Shown: piece by piece, positions 19,237-32,000 of the stretch
Position numbering within the stretch: the first letter of the stretch is position 1
Layout: every line of letters starts with the position of its first letter
Origin: G963677445 sp963678275
Lineage (GTDB): Bacteria > Bacteroidota > Ignavibacteria > Ignavibacteriales > Melioribacteraceae
Length of the DNA: 64,000 nucleotides
Direction of reading: 5' to 3'
Assembly: GCA_963678275.1 (NCBI GenBank)
Contig: OY782765.1
Location: forward strand, 6,820,001 to 6,884,000
Made by a program: the position numbers and the translations under genes
Notes under the pieces: model-generated
Told to the model about the DNA's origin: nothing
Database searches by the model: none
The model's input: only the letters and a program-made list of their open reading frames with translations

Positions 19237-19263
19237 GGGGTGGAAGGTTTTCCCTTCCATCCC
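19237..19263 (+). terminator. Strong intergenic hairpin
   Basis: An 11-bp stem (19237-19247 with 19253-19263, one G-T pair) with a 5-nt TTTTC loop, 12 nt after the stop of the 2077-residue gene. There is no T-run after it, so it may be an attenuator or mRNA-stabilising stem rather than a full rho-independent terminator. It lies before the true start of the next gene. Confidence 0.5.
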
Positions 19264-19284
19264 TCTATAAATCTACATTACTTT

Positions 19285-20049
19285 ATGAGAAAATATTTTT
19301 ACAGTTTATTGTGTTTATTTTTATTTCAGGGCGGAAGCCTTTTTTCGCAGGTAGGTGTTAGCGCGGATTCATTAAATGTTATATCACCAGGGCAGGTGAT
19401 AATTCCTGTAAGGATTCAGAATCTGACCGATGCCGGCGCCATAACACTTAAGATTAACTATAATCAGGATGCTGTTATTTTTTCCGGAAGCCAGGATATT
19501 CATCCCGATCTTGGAGGAACTCTTGTTACAGGGCAAAATGGAGTTATCAGTATTTCCTGGTTTAATATTAGTCCGGTTAATATCTCTTCCGGTATTCTTG
19601 TCAAAATTATTTTTAACTATGACCAGGGAAACAGTTCACTCGAATTTAATACTGCTGAATGTGAAATTGCAGATTCCGAAGGGAATGTAATGCAGGTAGA
19701 CTACAGTAATGGTTATATAGGACACACCACATCTGTAAATACATCCCCTTCGGGAGCTGGAAATCCCCAGGGATTTTTACTCAGGGGAAATTATCCAAAT
19801 CCTTTTAACAGCAGCACGGTAATAGCATTTAATATATTATCTGCCGGCAGTTATAATATTAATATATATGACACGGCGGGTAAACAGATAGCATATAAAG
19901 ATCTCGGAATTAATTATCCCGGGAAATACAGTTTTACATGGCAGGCTGAGAACAGTTCTTCTGGGGTATACTGCTATGAAATAATACATCAAAATTTAAG
20001 GGGAACAGGCATGGAGCGTCAGTCAGGTAAGATGCTCCTGCTAAAATAA
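19285..20049 (+). CDS. Small T9SS protein with one cohesin-like domain
   Basis: A 254-residue secreted protein. I place the start at the ATG at 19285, because it gives a clean signal peptide (MRKYFYSLLCLFLFQGGSLFSQ). An in-frame GTG at 19240 lies inside the hairpin and would add 15 non-signal residues. Residues about 23-150 form a cohesin-like domain: VISPGQVIIPVRIQN, DAGAITLKINYNQ, ISISWFN. The C-terminus is a T9SS sorting domain (LRGNYPNPFNSSTVIAFNIL... KMLLLK). In effect it is a single cohesin unit on a T9SS anchor, sandwiched between two giant cohesin proteins, and so could be a minimal binding partner for the dockerin-like region upstream (inference). Confidence 0.88.
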   Translation: MRKYFYSLLCLFLFQGGSLFSQVGVSADSLNVISPGQVIIPVRIQNLTDAGAITLKINYNQDAVIFSGSQDIHPDLGGTLVTGQNGVISISWFNISPVNISSGILVKIIFNYDQGNSSLEFNTAECEIADSEGNVMQVDYSNGYIGHTTSVNTSPSGAGNPQGFLLRGNYPNPFNSSTVIAFNILSAGSYNINIYDTAGKQIAYKDLGINYPGKYSFTWQAENSSSGVYCYEIIHQNLRGTGMERQSGKMLLLK

Positions 20050-20094
20050 AGTTTATATTGGTGAGAATTGTTAAATATTAAACAGGTAAAATTT

Positions 20095-23000
20095 ATGAGA
20101 AAACTTATTACAGTAATTTTTGTTTTGTTTTCCTGGGCCTCTGTGGTTTTAGCCCAGAACGCTACTGTGAAAGTAGCAGATATTGAAAATGCTGTCGCGG
20201 GGGACAGCATTGTCATTCCTGTTACCGCTGTTGATCTTAACGATGTCGGGGTGGTCACTATTAATATTAATTATGACCAGGGGGTATTAACCGGAGGCAG
20301 GATTTTAAATGTCAACTCTGCTTTCGATGCTCCTACGGTTAACGTCGCTGACGGGCAAATAAGTTTTTCATATTTCGGGTTTGTCGGGTTGAATATAGGA
20401 ACTGACAAGCTCTTTGATGTGAAAATGAAGTACGTTGGCACTCCGGATGACGGAAAAAGTGACCTGGTTTTTGACGGGAGCACCCAGATTACCGATCCTC
20501 TTGGGACTCCGATTAACGTCGATTTTCAAAACGGTAGTGTGAGTCCTTTCCCGATTTTATTGACAGCTCCGGATGGCGGGGAAGTATGGCAATCGGGCAC
20601 AGTGCAAAATATTACCTGGGAAACATACCAGATTGATAATATTAAAATTGAATACAGTACTGATAATGGCGCTCAATGGAATGAAATTATCGCATCCACA
20701 AGTTCGGATGGCGGAACATACGCATGGACTGTTCCGAATACTCCATCTGCACAGGCCCTGGTAAGAATTACGGATGTATTAAATGCCGGCTCTACCGATC
20801 AGAGTAGCGCAGTATTCTCAATCACCGAACAGCCGGAGATAAACCTTACCAGTCCGAATGGCGGTGAAACCTGGGTGACGGGAACTCAACACAGCATCAC
20901 CTGGTCGAGCGCAGGTATAACTAATGTAAAGATTGAATACAGAATAAATGACAGTGATCCATGGAGAGAAGTTGCCGCTTCGGCAGCCGCGGCAGGTGGA
21001 AGTTATACATGGACAATTCCTTCAACTCCATCTACAGAGGCAAAGGTGAGAGTTTCTGACGCCGATAACGCGGCAGTTACAGACATTAGTGAGAACTATT
21101 TTACTATCACCGATCCTTATGTCACGGTGCTATCACCTAATGGTGGTGAAACATGGGCGGCCGGTTCAGCGCATGATATCAAGTGGACCAGTCTTGGTAT
21201 TGAGAATGTAAAAATTGAGTATAAACACGCGGGATTGGCTGACTGGACGGTCATCTCGAACAGTACTTCGGCCGCAACCGGAAGTTATAGCTGGACTGTT
21301 CCGGCAGAGCAGGCGACAGACGCTAAAGTAAGAATAACTGATGTTGACAATGCCGCTTATTCAGATGAAAGTGACGCGGCATTTTCTATTACATTTGTTG
21401 AGCTCACAATTGGTAACCTTCAGAATATCACTCCCGGAACAGAAGTGACAGTTCCGGTTGATATCAAAAAACTTTATGAAGCCGGAGCTATCACACTCAA
21501 GATTGACTATGATGAAACAAATGTCAATTTTATCGAAGCTACTAATATCAATTCGCAAATTTCAGGCGCCCAGATAAACGCCGCTGATGGCTTTATCAAT
21601 ATTTCATGGAACAGCCTTACAGGCGCCACAATTGAAGACGCCAGACTTCTTGATCTGAAATTCACTTTTAACGGAACACCTAATGACGGTAAAAGTGATC
21701 TTACTTTCGTAAACGGATCAAATGAAATAAGCGATCTGGTCGGGAATCCTCTTTCGGCAACATACAATGATGGTTCGATTACACCTTACCAGCTTTTACT
21801 TACCGCGCCCGATGGCGGGGAAGTCTGGCAGGTGGGACAATCTTATGATATTGAATGGGAAACTTTTGAATCTCCAAATAACGCCCTTTATTATTCAACT
21901 GATAACGGGCAGAGCTGGATTTTAATTGAGGAACTTGGCGGACCAAGAAACAGCACTTATGGGTGGACAATCCCCAATACTCCTACCTCCCAGGCTCTTG
22001 TAAAAGTTGTTGATATGGATAATAACACAATCAGCGACCAGAGTGACGCCGCGTTCACTATCGCGGAAGAGGCGACAATAAGCGTTACCGCTCCGAACGG
22101 AGGAGAAAACTGGATTGTTGGCGATCAGGAAAATATTACCTGGTCAAGTGTAAGTGTTACAAATGTTAAACTTGAATACAGTATTAATGGCACAGACTGG
22201 ATTGAAATTATTGCCGGCACACCCGCCGCCGCGGGAAGTTATGCATGGACAATACCGGATAATCCATCCGCTCAGGCGTTGGTAAAAGTTACTTCTGTTG
22301 AAGATGGAACTGTTAGTGACCAGAGTGACGCTGTTTTTAATATACTTGCTCCTTCAATAGCCGTTACCTCTCCGAACGGGGGAGAAACCTGGGTTACAAA
22401 CTCAACACATGATATCACATGGAACAGTGTGGGTGTTGAAAATGTGAAAATTGAATATGATCCGGGTAGCGCTGTAGGCGGAGGCCGGGAATGGACGGTT
22501 GTTACAGCCAGCGTTCCTGCCGCAGCCGGAACCTACTCCTGGCAGCTTCCTCCTTTTGTCACAAGCCAGGGCAGAATAAGAATCACTGCTGTTGAGGATG
22601 GAACAATTTCCGACGTAAGCGACACGTTTTTTGACGTAGTTAATATTGAGCTGGCCATAGGCAATGATGAGAATGTGAAACCAGGTGATGAAATTATAAT
22701 TCCTGTGGATGGTAAATATCTTTTCGATATAGGGTCAATGACATTAAAAATTGACTACGATGAGACAGAAATGACATTTGTCGAAGCATTAAATGTCAAT
22801 AATAACATAAATACCGCTCTTATTAATTCTGATGGTAATGTTGTCACACTTTCATGGCAGAACATTGCCGGAACTACCATTGCGGACGCGAAGTTATTTG
22901 ATATGAAATTTCAGTACACTGCCGGACCTTCCGGCGGCGGCTCTGATCTGGAATTTGTTGAGGCTGAAACTGAAATAACAGATATAAACGCCAACATTCT

Positions 23001-26000
23001 TGGCCTGACATCTAATAACGGTCAGGTTACTCCTTTCCCCTTATTGCTGACAGCTCCTGATGGCGGGGAAGTATGGCAGGCAGCTTCTGAACATAATATT
23101 ACATGGGAGTCATATAATATTGGAACCGTGCTTATAGAATACAGCACAAATAATGGCGGGAACTGGTCAACTGTTGAGACTGGTGTCGCCGGGAACAGTT
23201 ATGCCTGGACAATACCTGCGACTACCACTTCACAGGCTCTTGTAAGAGTAACCGATTCAGATAATGCCGGAGTTTCGGATCAAAGTGACGCGGTATTTAC
23301 TATCGCGGATCAGCCTACTCTGACCCTTACTGCTCCGAATGGCGGTGAAAACTGGCTGGCAGGGACCCAGGAAAATATCACTTGGTCAAGTGTAGACGTA
23401 ATAGATGTAAAGCTTGAATACAGTATAAATAACGGAGCTGACTGGATTGAAATAATAGCTTCAGCTTCCGCCGCTGCCGGCAGTTACCTCTGGACCATTC
23501 CCGACGCTCCCACAGCTCAGGCGCTTGTAAGAGCCACAGCGGTTGAAAATGGCGCGGTTACTGATCAAAGTGACGCTGTGTTTAACATAATTCAGCCCTC
23601 CATAACAGTTCTTTCACCAAATGGCGGAGAATTGTGGATTGGCGGCTCCGCTCATAATATTACATGGAATAGTGTCGGTGTTGGCAATGTAAAGATTGAG
23701 TTCAGCCCTGATGGTTCCGGTGGTACATTCACCACGGTGAATGAAAGTGTCACTGCGTCAACCGGCAGTTACGAGTGGATACTTCCGCAAAACGAAACAA
23801 CTAACGGGATAATTAAAATAAGTTCTGTTGAGGATAACACTATTAATGACCTCAGCGATAATGTCTTTTCAATAGAAAAGGTGAAAATTACAATTGAACC
23901 GTTGCAGGATATCAAACCAGATCAGATTATAGAACTGCCGGTATATGCCCTCAATCTTCTGGAAACCGGCTCTATTACGCTGAAGATTGATTATGATGAA
24001 GCGGTGATGACATTCAGCGAGGCTGTGAATATTGATCCACAGTTTTCCAACGCGCTGATAACTGATAATAACGGCCAGATTAACGTTTCATGGTTCAGTT
24101 TGCAGGGAGCTACTGTAGCCGATGGAAAATTATTTGATCTTGAATTTACTTATAATGGAACACCTGCTTCGGGACAGACCGATCTGACATTTATATCGGG
24201 AGAAAATGAGATTGCCGATATTGCGGGAAATCCATTAGCTTCTGTATATAATGACGGGTATGTTAAACCTTATCCTCTTCTTTTAGTGGTTCCCAATGGT
24301 GGTGAACTATGGCAGATTGGCGCTGATGAACTTATAACCTGGCAGAGCTACGAAGTTAATAATGCCAAACTGGAATATTCAACAGATAATGGCAATAACT
24401 GGCTGGAAATTATTGCCAGCACTCCCGCCGCGGGTGGAAGTTACAGTTGGACTATTCCGGATGCGCCTACCAGTGAGGCGTTGGTCAGAATAAAGAATTT
24501 TGATCAGCAGGAATATTTTGATACAAGTGATGATGTATTTACTATTGCCGCCGAACAAACTCTGCAGCTTACAACACCAAATGGTGGTGAAGAATGGCTG
24601 GTAGGTTCGCAGCAGGCAATAACCTGGCAGAGCGCCAATGTTGAAAATATAAAGCTTGAATACCGGCCTTCTTCAGGTGTTGCCTGGATTACAATAGAAA
24701 ACAGCATCCCGGCCATCAACGGAACATACAACTGGACAGTTCCCGACGACCCGACTACTACCGCTGAAGTTCAGATTACTTCAGTTGAAAATCCCGGGCT
24801 TGCCGATAACAGTGATAACGTATTCAGTATTCTTGCCCCCTTTGTTACTGTTACTCAGCCGAACGGAGGAGAAAACTGGGAAGTCGGACAGGAATATAAT
24901 ATTACCTGGAACAGCCTCGGTGTTGAGAATGTGAAACTTGCCTACAGGATAAATGATCTTTCACCCTGGTTCGAAATCACACAATCTGTCCCTGCCTCAG
25001 ACGGCTCGTTTACATGGATGGCGCCGGATGTGCCCACAACAGAGGCTAAAATTCAAATATCTTCAACCACCGCGTCTGAAATAACTGATATTACGGATGG
25101 TTATTTTACTATTTCAGCTCCACAGGCTCTTTCTATTTCTGCCGGTGATGTTCAGGGAACACCCGGAGAAAATGTTATTGTGCCCTTTAATGTGACAGCC
25201 TTTAATGAAATCGGAGCTATTACACTGGAAATAGAATATAACTCCGATATGCTTTCTTTTGTGGGAGCGCAGAATATTAATGATGAGGTTCAGGGTATAA
25301 TATTTAATCAATCACCGGAAGGAAATTCAGTTTCGGTTTCATGGTTCGATAATGTTGCCCCGTTTGATGGCGCAAATATCGGTGATGGTAAGATATTTGA
25401 TCTTGAGTTTGCTTATAATGGCGGAGCGGCCGATATCACTTTTAATGAGAATGAGAGTGAAATTGCCGATCTTCTTGGCTCACCTCTGGATGTTGTTTAT
25501 AACAATGGTTCGGTTAATTCTTCGGTCAACCAGTATATCGCTCTTTTACTGCCGAATGGCGGTGAAAATTGGGAAGTTGGTTCCGAACAGACAGTTAAGT
25601 GGCTCTCAGGTGGTTTAAATGATATCAATATTTACCTGAGAACTACTGAAAATGGAACATGGGATCTGCTTACCACAGTTGCTTCAGCAACGGGTGAGTA
25701 TACCTTTGAGATTCCGAATGAACCTACAGAGGAAGCCCGTATGAAGGTGGAATCTGTTGATAACCAGACAATTTCTGATATCAGTGATAATGTCTTTACA
25801 ATTCTTTCGAACCTCAGTCTGGTTGTCATGCAGCCAAATGGCGGTGAAAACTGGATTGTTGGAACACAGGAAGAAATAAAATGGCAGTCGACAGGATTTG
25901 AAAATGTTAAGATAGATTACAGAACAAGCATCGGCGGCCAGTGGATTGAGATTATAGCGAGCCATCCGGCAGCGTCGGGCACATATCTCTGGACTATTCC

Positions 26001-29000
26001 CGATGCGCCAACTGATGACGCGACAATAAAAGTTAGTGACGCCGCAAATCCTGACTATTTCGATATAAGTGATTTCCCATTTACTATCAGTCAGCCTTTG
26101 CCGCTATCTATGACAATAGGCAGCGTTCAGGGTATCCCTACTCAAAACGTGACAATTCCCGTTGAAGCGACAAGCTTTAATGAAATCGGAGCTATCACAC
26201 TGCGAATTGAATATGATCCGCAATTGCTTGAGTTTGTGAATTACTCGAATCTTAATCCGGAAATATCGGCGACAATAATAAATAATAACCAGGAAGAAGG
26301 TGTTCTGCTGGCATCCTGGTTTGACAGCGCACCTCCTTATAACGGCGCTAATATTGGTGATGGAAAACTATTTGATATGGAATTCACCTATAATGGCGGA
26401 AACGCCGCGGTCGTATTTAATACAGATGAAACTGAATTAAGCGACCTTATTGGAAATCCGCTTCAGACATCTCTGATTGACGGTGGTGTAACTTCATCAG
26501 TCGGCGAGTATATAACAATAATTAAACCCAACGGCGGTGAAGAATTTACAGCCGGAGAGATTGCCGAAATTATGTGGGTTACACAGGGTGTCGCCACATT
26601 TGATATTGAGTATTCAACCGATAATGGCGGAAACTGGAATTACATTGAACAGAACTTTGCTCCTGTGGATATGGCATACCAGTGGGCAGTTCCAAATACT
26701 CCGACCGAAAATGCCATTATCAGGGTATCATCATCAACCCAGCCGGCAATTAATGATAAGAGTGATAATGTATTTACAATAAATGAACCTGATCCTCTCT
26801 CAATTATCGCGGGTGAAATTTCAGGAGTTCCGGGAACAGAGGTTATTGTTCCATTTACAAGTGTCAGTTTCTTCGATATCGGAGCTGTTACTTTAAGAAT
26901 CGAATATGATCCTGCGGTTCTCAGCTTTATAACATCTGAGGAAGTTAATCCGGAACTGGATGGAGCGATATTCAATGAGAGCCCCGATGGAGACGCGGTT
27001 CTGGTATCATGGTTTGATAATGTGCCTCCTTATGATGGAGCGAACATTGGAAACGGAACCTTATTTAACCTTAAGTTTAATTATATCGGCGGCACAACAA
27101 ACCTTCTTTTCAATGAATCTGAAAGTGAAATTGCCGATTTGCTCGGAACCCCCCTCAATGTGGTTTACGATAATGGAAGCGTAAGTTCTTCACAGGGTGA
27201 GTATGTTGTTCTTACTTCGCCGAATGGTGGTGAAAGCTGGCAGTCAGGCAGTTTGCATGACATAAAATGGCTGAGTGGAGGAGTAAATAATGTTAAGCTT
27301 GAATATACTGTAAATAATGGCGGCCAATGGACAGAAATTGCACAGAATGTCGCCGCCGCGGATGAGATATTCTCCTGGCTCGTCCCGAATGAAGTTTCTG
27401 ATGAAGCCAAAGTTAGAATAACAAGCATGGAGAATGGAAATATCGCCGATGAAAGTGACGCGTTTTTCTCAATTCTGCCATCAGGTCCGATAACACTGAC
27501 ACTGACAGATGTTACAGGTGTTCCCGGACAGCCTGTTGTGGCGTCTCTTGATGTTTCCGGTTTTGTTGAAATAGGCGCCATTACTTTAAGGATTGAATAT
27601 AATCCGGATATGCTTGATTTTATACAGGCGATAAATGTTGATCCTGAAGTTCAATCCATAATTGTTAATGAAGCTGCCGATGGAGACGCGGTTCTGGTAT
27701 CCTGGTTCGATAATGTGCCTCCTTATGACGGAGCCAACATTGGCGAAGGAAAGATGCTTGATCTTGAATTTACCTATAATGGTGGAAATACCGGACTGGA
27801 CTTCAACCTTGATGTTTCCGAACTCGCGGATGTAATGGGCAACCCGGTCGCCGCTACCTATAATAACGGTAGTGTTTCGTCAGGAGTCGGAGAATACCTG
27901 GTTCTGACCAGGCCGAATGGCGGAGAGGAATTTGCCGGAAATACTCTGGAGCAGATATCATGGCTCAGTGAAGGTGTAAACAATATTAAAATTGAATATA
28001 CTGACGGAGCAGGACGGAATACATTTGTGATAGCGAATAGTGTTCCCGCGGCCGGCGGTTCATTTGAATGGCTGGTTCCCAACGCGCCCTCTAATAACGC
28101 GAAAGTTATAATAACTTCACTCGACAATTCTCAGATTACTGATGAAAGTGATAATCCGTTTACAATATTACAGGCAGGAACTTTAACTCTTACTCTTCCT
28201 GATCTGGTGCTTAACCCGGGTGACAATGCTGTTTTACCATTAACCGCTGAAAATTTTGCCGGTGTCGGAGCTGTCACTCTCAAGATTAAATATAATCCTT
28301 CAATTCTCGAATATACTTCGGTAAGTGATATTCATTCCGAATTGACATCCGCTATTATCAATCAGGAAGATGACGCGATTCTTGTTTCCTGGTTCGATTC
28401 CGAGCCTCCTTATAATGGGGCCAATATTGGCGATGATAAATTATTCGACCTGAATTTCAACTACCAGGGTGGAGAAGTATCTGTAGTATTCGATGAAGAG
28501 ACTTCTGAAATTGCGGATGTAAATGGTGAGCCTGTTACGGTAAATTATAATAATGGCTCGGTTACATCAGCAGTAGATAAATATATTGTTGTTGAAATGC
28601 CGAACGGCGGTGAAATTTGGGACGCCGGCTTTGTAAAAGAAATTCAATGGCAGAGTTCACTTATCAACAATGTTAAAATTGAATACCGTACCGGAGAAAA
28701 TAACTCCTGGATACCAATAGTTGAAAATGTTCCCGCCGCTGACGGTTCATTCAACTGGACTATTCCAAATACTCCAACCGATCAGGCGCGCGTAAGAATT
28801 AGTGATGCTGATGGAAGCGGAACTGAAGATATAAGCAATGCTGTCTTTACAATTAACCCGGCAGGTGATCTGAAACTTATTGCCGGAGAAGTTGTTGGTA
28901 ATCCGAATACTGAAATTGTTGTTCCATTCAACGCTGAAAACTTCCTCGATATCGGAGCTGTTACCCTTCGTATAGAATATGATTCACTTCTGCTCGGATT

Positions 29001-32000
29001 TACCGGAGTTGAGTGGGTGAACGATGAAATCGGGACCGCGATATTTAATGAAGCTCCTGAAGGAGGCGCGGTGCTCGTCTCATGGTTCGATAATATTCCT
29101 CCTTATGATGGAGCGAACATTGGAACCGCGGGGATATTTAATCTGAAATTTAATTATAAAGGTGGATATACCGATGTAACATTTAATGAGCAGGCAAGCG
29201 AACTGGCAAATTCCCAGGGTGATCCTGTTCAGGTGTCTTACGCTCCCGGTTCTGTATCTACCACTTCAGATAAATATCTTTTTGTCACTCGTCCCGATGG
29301 CGGAGAAACATTTGCCGGCGATACGTTCGAAAAAATCGAATGGACCAGTGAAGGTATTGAAAATGTAAAAATTGAATATTCAACCAATAATGGAACAGAT
29401 TGGAATCTGATTTCAACATCCACACCAGCGGCTAATGGTGAATTCCTGTGGCAGGTCGCAAATGTGAATACAAATGAAGCTCTTGTTAAAGTTACATCAT
29501 GGGGAGCTGACCCGATTTCAGATGTCAGTGACGGCACATTTAATATAGTGTATGTCAATGCCGCCCCGCAGTTTGTAACTGTTATTGGCGACACAACCAT
29601 CAACGAAGGGGAAGCCTTCGAATTCCAGTATGAGGGATTCGACTTCAACGCTCATCCTTTGTCATTTACACTTGTAAGTCAGCCTGTTGGTAATATGCAG
29701 CTTACTCCGGAAGGACTTTTCTCCTGGACTCCGGGATTCGAAGCTGCCGGTGAATATGAAGTTATTGTTTCTCTCTTTGATAATGTTAACCGGGCTACTG
29801 TTTATGATACATCTAAAATAAATGTTACCGATGTTAATCAGCCTCCATATTTCGCGGCTGTCATCGGGGATACAACTATTAATGAAAATGAAGAGTTTAC
29901 ATTCAGGTACCTTGGTACTGATCCCGATCTCGATCCCGTTATATTTACTCTTATTTCTGATCCTGTCGGGAATATGCAGTTTACACCCCAGGGTCAGTTT
30001 TCATGGACTCCTACTTTTGAAGAGGCGGGCGACTATGATATCATAGTTTCTCTTTCAGATAATATTTCAAGAGAGGTTGTTTATGATACTTCAACCATCC
30101 ATGTGCTTGATGTAAACCGTGAGCCATACTTCACAGCGGTAATTGGTGAAGAAACAATAAATGAAAACCAGTATTATGAATTCCAGTACACCGGTGATGA
30201 TCCTGATAACCATCCGTTGACATTCGCGTTAGCTTCACAGGCAGTGGGCGATATGGCGATAACCGGAGCGGGACTATTTACCTGGACACCAACCTTTGAA
30301 GAAGCCGGAGACTATGAAGTAATCGTATCACTGACCGATAATGTAACAAGAGCGACAGTATATGATACCTCAACAGTCCATGTATTGGATGTAAACCGTG
30401 AACCATACTTTACAGCGGTAATTGGTGAAGAAACAATAAATGAAAACCAGTATTATGAATTCCAGTACACCGGTGATGATCCTGATAATCATCCATTGAC
30501 ATTCGCGTTAGCTTCACAGGCAGTGGGCGATATGGCGATAACCGGAGCGGGTCTCTTCACCTGGACACCAACTTACGAGGAAGCCGGAGATTATGAAGTA
30601 ATCGTATCACTGACCGATAATGTTACCAGGGCTACAGTATATGATACCTCAACAGTCCATGTATTGGATGTAAACCGTGAGCCATACTTTACAGCGGTAA
30701 TTGGTGAAGAAACAATAAATGAAAACCAGTATTATGAATTCCAGTACACCGGAGATGATCCTGATAATCATCCACTTACCTTCGCTCTTGCCTCACAGGC
30801 AGTAGGCAACATGGCAATCACCGGAGCGGGACTCTTCACCTGGACACCAACTTACGAGGAAGCCGGAGATTATGAAGTAATCGTATCACTGACCGATAAT
30901 GTTACCAGGGCTACAGTATATGATACCTCAACAGTCCATGTATTGGATGTCAACCGTGAGCCATACTTTACAGCGGTAATTGGTGAAGAAACAATAAATG
31001 AAAACCAGTATTATGAATTCCAGTACACCGGAGATGATCCTGATAACCATCCATTGACATTCGCGTTAGCTTCACAGGCAGTGGGCGATATGGCGATAAC
31101 CGGAGCGGGACTCTTCACCTGGACACCAACTTTTGAGGAAGCCGGAGACTATGAAGTAATCGTATCACTGACCGATAATGTTACAAGAGCGACAGTCTAT
31201 GATACTTCAACAATCCATGTGCTCGACGTAAACCGTGAACCATACTTTACAGCGGTAATTGGTGAAGAAACGATAAATGAAAACCAGTATTATGAATTCC
31301 AGTACACCGGTGATGATCCTGATAATCATTCACTTACATTCGCGTTAGCTTCGCAGGCAGTGGGCGATATGGCGATAACCGGAGCGGGACTCTTCACCTG
31401 GACACCAACTTTTGAAGAAGCCGGAGACTATGAAGTAATCGTATCACTGACCGATAATGTTACCAGGGCTACAGTATATGATACCTCAACAGTCCATGTA
31501 TTGGATGTCAACCGTGAGCCATACTTTATAGCGGTAATTGGTGAAGAAACAATAAATGAAAACCAGTATTATGAATTCCAGTACACCGGTGATGATCCTG
31601 ATAACCATCCGTTGACATTCGCGTTAGCTTCACAGGCAGTGGGCGATATGGCGATAACCGGAGCGGGACTATTTACCTGGACACCAACCTTTGAAGAAGC
31701 CGGAGACTATGAAGTAATCGTATCACTGACAGACAATGTAACAAGAGCGACAGTCTATGATACTTCAACAATCCATGTGCTCGACGTAAACCGTGAGCCA
31801 TACTTCACAGCGGTAATCGGTGAAGAAACAATAAATGAAAACCAGTATTATGAATTCCAGTACACCGGTGATGATCCTGATAACCATCCGTTGACATTCG
31901 CGTTAGCTTCGCAGGCAGTGGGTGATATGGCGATAACCGGAGCAGGTCTCTTCACATGGACGCCAACTTTCGAGGAAGCCGGAGACTATGAAGTAATCGT

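Noticed and set aside
20068..20094. Earlier TTG start of the giant gene
   Set aside because: It places nine extra residues before a standard signal peptide; the ATG at 20095 is better.
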